NCBI GenBank assembly: GCA_007131945.1 | Contig: SLPP01000175.1 | Span: 1 to 7,891 of the forward strand | Origin: Paracoccaceae bacterium | GTDB lineage: Bacteria > Pseudomonadota > Alphaproteobacteria > Rhodobacterales > Rhodobacteraceae | Direction: 5' to 3' | DNA length: 7,891 bases | In this document: positions 5,196 through 7,891 of the stretch, piece after piece | How positions within the stretch are numbered: position 1 is the first letter of the stretch | How the letters are laid out: every line of letters starts with the position of its first letter | Notes under the pieces: model-generated | What the model saw: the letters and a program-made list of their open reading frames with translations, nothing else | Databases searched by the model: none | Told to the model about the DNA's origin: nothing | Program-made: the position numbers and the translations under genes

Positions 5196-6590
5196 TCAGC
5201 CCTTCGGCCCGATCATCTCCTCGGGCCGGACGATCCGGTCGAAGGTCTCGCCATCCACGAATCCCAGCGCGATCGCCTCCTCGCGCAAGGTCGTGCCGTT
5301 CTTGTGCGCCGTCTTCGCCACCTTGGTCGCGTTGTCGTAGCCGATATGCGGGGCGAGCGCGGTGACCAGCATCAGGCTCTCGCGCATCAGCTTGCCGATC
5401 CGCTCGACATTCGCCTGCGTGCCCACGACCATGTTGTCGGTGAAGGATGAGGCCGCATCGCCAAGAAGCTGCATCGACTGCAGCACGTTGTAGCTCATCA
5501 TCGGGTTGTAGACGTTGAGCTCGAAATGCCCCTGGCTGCCGGCGAAGCCCACCGCCGCGTCGTTGCCCATCACATGCGCGCAGGCCATGGTCAGCGCCTC
5601 GGCCTGGGTCGGGTTGACCTTGCCCGGCATGATCGACGAGCCCGGCTCGTTCTCGGGCAGGATCAATTCGCCCAGCCCCGACCGCGGGCCGGAGCCGAGG
5701 AGCCGCATGTCGTTGGCGATCTTGAAGAGGCTCCCCGCCACCGTCTTCAAGGCCCCCGAGAACATGACCATCGCGTCATGCGCCGCCAGCGCCTCGAACT
5801 TGTTGGGCGCGGTGACGAAGGGCAGGCCGGTGATCGCCGCGATCTCGGCCGCGACCTTCTCGGCGAAGCCCTTGCGCGTGTTGAGCCCGGTACCCACCGC
5901 CGTGCCGCCCTGCGCGAGCTCGTGGATGTCGGGCAGGCAAGCCTTGATCCGTTCGATCCCCTTGGCGACCTGATGCGCGTAGCCGCCGAATTCCTGGCCC
6001 AGCGTCAAAGGCGTCGCGTCCTGGGTATGGGTGCGGCCGATCTTGATGATGTCCCTGAACTCGTCCGACTTCGCCGCCAGCGCCGCGTGCAGCTTCTCCA
6101 GCCCCGGCAGGAGCACGTCGCGGGCATGCATGGCGATCGCCACATGCATCGCGGTGGGGAAGGTGTCGTTCGAGGACTGGCCCATGTTGCAATGGTCGTT
6201 CGGATGCACGGGCTTCTTCGAGCCCAGCTCGCCGCCGAGGATCTCGATCGCGCGGTTGGCGATCACCTCGTTGGCGTTCATGTTCGACTGCGTGCCCGAG
6301 CCTGTCTGCCACACGACCAGCGGGAAGTTGTCGTCGAAACGGCCCTCGATGACCTCCTGCGCGGCCTGCATGATCGCGTCCGCCAGCGTCGCATCCAGAT
6401 CGCCGAAATCGCGGTTCACCTGCGCGCAGGCCTTCTTGATGACGCCCAGCGCGCGGATGATCGGCACCGGCTGGCGCTCCCAGCCGATCGGGAAGTTCAG
6501 GATCGAGCGCTGGGTCTGCGCGCCCCAGTACTTGTCGGCCGGAACCTCGAGCGGGCCGAAGCTGTCGGTCTCGGTGCGGGTGGCGGTCAT
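5196..6590 (-). CDS. fumC: Class II fumarate hydratase (fumarase C)
   Basis: This 464-residue cytoplasmic homotetrameric enzyme interconverts fumarate and L-malate in the TCA cycle without an iron-sulphur cluster, so it tolerates oxygen. Length matches E. coli FumC (467 aa). The first conserved region is [14 protein letters not shown] (96-109). The second is [13 protein letters not shown] (137-149), and [16 protein letters not shown] (185-200) carries the catalytic His188. The fumarase/aspartase signature [11 protein letters not shown] (317-327) carries the catalytic Ser318 with Lys324 and Asn326. The start is the ATG ending at 6590, because GAGGAG lies six bases upstream and the product begins as family members do. 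The frame extends 18 codons further to 6644, but that would run into the promoter. DUF4169 follows 6 nt behind. Confidence 0.97.
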   Translation of the reverse strand: MTATRTETDSFGPLEVPADKYWGAQTQRSILNFPIGWERQPVPIIRALGVIKKACAQVNRDFGDLDATLADAIMQAAQEVIEGRFDDNFPLVVWQTGSGTQSNMNANEVIANRAIEILGGELGSKKPVHPNDHCNMGQSSNDTFPTAMHVAIAMHARDVLLPGLEKLHAALAAKSDEFRDIIKIGRTHTQDATPLTLGQEFGGYAHQVAKGIERIKACLPDIHELAQGGTAVGTGLNTRKGFAEKVAAEIAAITGLPFVTAPNKFEALAAHDAMVMFSGALKTVAGSLFKIANDMRLLGSGPRSGLGELILPENEPGSSIMPGKVNPTQAEALTMACAHVMGNDAAVGFAGSQGHFELNVYNPMMSYNVLQSMQLLGDAASSFTDNMVVGTQANVERIGKLMRESLMLVTALAPHIGYDNATKVAKTAHKNGTTLREEAIALGFVDGETFDRIVRPEEMIGPKG

Positions 6591-6615
6591 CTGCGTCTCC
6601 TCGATGGCTCGGCCT

Positions 6616-6644
6616 TTCCTAGGCGGCGGCCGGGGGAAAATCAA
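6616..6644 (-). promoter_or_regulatory. Predicted sigma-70-type promoter of fumC
   Basis: On the minus strand TTGATT (6644-6639) and TAGGAA (6621-6616) are separated by 17 bases. Transcription would start near 6608, giving a leader of about 18 bases that contains the GAGGAG binding site. The -35 matches well; the -10 is only moderate. Confidence 0.45.
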
Positions 6645-6714
6645 TCACGCGCGGGCGCCGCCGGGGCGCCGGGCGCCGGGACGCGCGGCCGGAGCCGGGT
6701 TAGCGGAAAATCAA
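6635..6714. repeat. Direct repeat of GGAAAATCAA, 70 bp apart
   Basis: GGAAAATCAA occurs at 6635-6644 and again at 6705-6714. The first copy contains the predicted fumC -35. Three GGCGCC sites (6654-6659, 6665-6670, 6672-6677) lie between the copies. The spacing is close to seven helical turns, so the pair could bind one protein on the same DNA face, but two copies of ten bases is thin evidence. Confidence 0.3.
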
Positions 6715-6781
6715 CCGGTCTGCGATCGGATGAAGCGGTGTCCCGGCGCCAAGGCGGAGCGCGGCGGGCCAACGCGGCCGT

Positions 6782-6805
6782 TGCCTGAATCGGCCGATTC
6801 AGGCA
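6782..6805. promoter_or_regulatory. 24-bp perfect palindrome upstream of a secreted-protein gene
   Basis: The half-arm TGCCTGAATCGG (6782-6793) is followed directly by its exact reverse complement (6794-6805). The dyad ends 32 bases before the ATG at 6838, in the gap between divergent fumC and the secreted-protein gene. No T-run follows on either strand. It fits a binding site for a dimeric or tetrameric regulator, or a cruciform-forming element. The rest of the 247-bp gap holds the fumC promoter and no gene. Confidence 0.6.
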
Positions 6806-6837
6806 GTCTGGAGATCGTTTCAGGAGTGCTTCCCAGC

Positions 6838-7891
6838 ATGCGTTTTTCCGTTCCCGTTCTGCCGGCAGTTTTCTCGGCGGGTCTTCTTGCGCCGTTTCCC
6901 GGTCCGGTTATGGCCGACGACTGGTACCTGCCCGCCGCCGAGCGCGCCGCCCAGTACGCGGCCTTCGACCAGCCGATGCGTCGCTCGGTCGTCGAGTTCC
7001 AGCCGTTCCGCGCCGCGCGCGCGGCGACGCTCGCCGATGGCACGCCGCTGCGGCTGACGCTGCTCAACAGCGGTGTGCAGGACTGGTTCCTGCTCGAGAT
7101 CGGCAGCGGCCGGGCGGCGCGAAGCTGGCATCTGGAGAACGCCGCGCCCGAGATCTTCGCGGTGCGCCTCGAGACGGAAGATACCCCGGCGCTGGTCATC
7201 GCCTCGGAGGCGGGCGACGTCACCTGCAGGCCCTGGGAGGGCGCGCTCGAGGACGCCGCGACGAGCGGTCTGCCCTATGCGCCGCTCTGCGAGGGCCGGC
7301 TCTATCTGCGCAATCCGGGCTCGGGGTCGCGCACCGGGCGCGAGGCGGTGGCCGAGTTCCTGCGCAGCTACGTGCCCTTCGGCGAGGACATTGTGACCCT
7401 GGCCAAGGACACCTTCTACCGCGATGCCTGGCTGCAGACGAGCCCGGTTCTGGACGAAGCCGAGGCCGGCGCGGTGGTCGAGGCACTCGGCCGGGCGCGG
7501 CTGGGATCGCATCCGGTGATGCGCGCCAATCTCGATGTCGAACTCGTCGGCGCCTCGGGCCGGCAGATGGAGGCGGGCGCCTGGTATGCCGTCGCCGATG
7601 CGCCGGGGGTATATGCGAGCGTCGTCCAGCCCGGCATGGTGCATCCCGAGATCCTGTCGCGGCGGGGCGAGGCGAACGCGCTCGACGGGGTCGAGAACCG
7701 CGCCGATGTCTGGCTCTTCGGCTTCGACCTCGCCATTTCGAGCTGGGCTACGAGCCCGGCACCGACCATCCGGCGGTGAACTGGTCGCCGCGCCCCTCGG
7801 GGGCGGGGCGCAACCCGTCGCTGCCTGGGCCCGACGGATTCGCCACGCTCGAGCCGCTGGTGCGGACCGGCATGCTGAGCCCGGCGCTGAC
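6838..7891 (+). CDS. Predicted secreted protein of unknown function, apparently frameshifted, runs off the window
   Basis: I do not recognise the family. The ATG at 6838 (AGGAG at 6822-6826, a rather long 11-base spacing) opens a typical signal peptide: MRFS, a hydrophobic run to about residue 20, and likely cleavage after VMA at residue 26. The mature part is soluble and acidic, with Cys130 and Cys151 as a possible disulphide. Distinct stretches are CEGRLYLRNPGSGSRTGREA (151-170) and GAWYAVADAPGVYASVVQPG (247-266). In the starting frame it reads 313 residues to a TGA at 7777-7779, ending in an unnatural tail after FDLA (296-299). From about 7734 the next frame (start positions divisible by three) continues as HFELGYEPGTDHPAVNW and onward to the edge with strongly G/C third positions. 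A single missing C at 7733-7734 explains this. It may be a true mutation, a sequence error, or, less likely, programmed frameshifting. The C-terminus is outside the window. Confidence 0.72.

Noticed and set aside
5526..6788. A 420-codon + strand open frame opposite fumC
   Set aside because: fumC is unmistakable on the other strand. This frame has low-complexity Arg/His/Leu-rich composition and no recognisable domain.
6781..6809. The 24-bp palindrome as a Rho-independent terminator, or as a -35/-10 pair (TTGCCT and CAGTCT)
   Set aside because: There is no T-run on either side and it sits between divergent gene starts; the -10 candidate matches the consensus at only two positions.
6031..6837. 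An N-terminal extension of the secreted protein back to 6031
   Set aside because: The extension is antisense to fumC and crosses the fumC promoter and the 24-bp palindrome. The signal peptide starting at 6838 marks the real N-terminus.

Overview
The window looks like a chromosomal segment of a high-GC alphaproteobacterium, most likely Rhodobacterales (Paracoccaceae-like). The reasons are the class II AroA, the short CMK, the fumC-DUF4169 pair, strong G/C preference at third codon positions, and protein sequences that read like that group. Taxonomy is inferred by eye. The genes are mostly housekeeping. I see no phage, transposon, CRISPR, rRNA, tRNA or defence module.

Layout. A full-length two-domain mazG (81-905, +) is followed by a convergent gap holding a perfect palindrome (951-964). 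Next comes a divergent pair: a LysE/RhtB-type amino-acid exporter (1061-1702, -) and its probable Lrp/AsnC-family regulator (1793-2245, +). Repeated GGTTGC/GCAACC half-sites lie between them and reach the regulator's start codon. A tight + strand block follows: class II aroA (2310-3662), an unrecognised four-helix membrane protein (3666-4142) and cmk (4139-4765, TTG start in a TTGA overlap). Elsewhere in Proteobacteria cmk is commonly followed by rpsA. Here it is followed by a 214-bp gap with an AT-rich island, a 17-bp palindrome, tandem 10-mers and strong hairpins. On the - strand are fumC (5196-6590) and, 6 nt behind it, a DUF4169 gene (4980-5189). Diverging from fumC is a secreted protein of unknown function (from 6838, +), preceded by a perfect 24-bp palindrome. 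Its frame appears to break near 7731-7736 and the coding signal continues in another frame to the window edge.

Function. mazG removes non-canonical NTPs, the exporter/regulator pair probably controls efflux of an amino acid, aroA makes EPSP for chorismate, cmk phosphorylates CMP/dCMP, and fumC runs the TCA hydration step. The points most worth a second look are the membrane protein wedged between aroA and cmk, the frameshifted secreted protein with its palindromic upstream region, the structured gap after cmk, and Gly at the glyphosate-determining position of a class II EPSP synthase. I do not see clear evidence of a wholly new multi-gene system.
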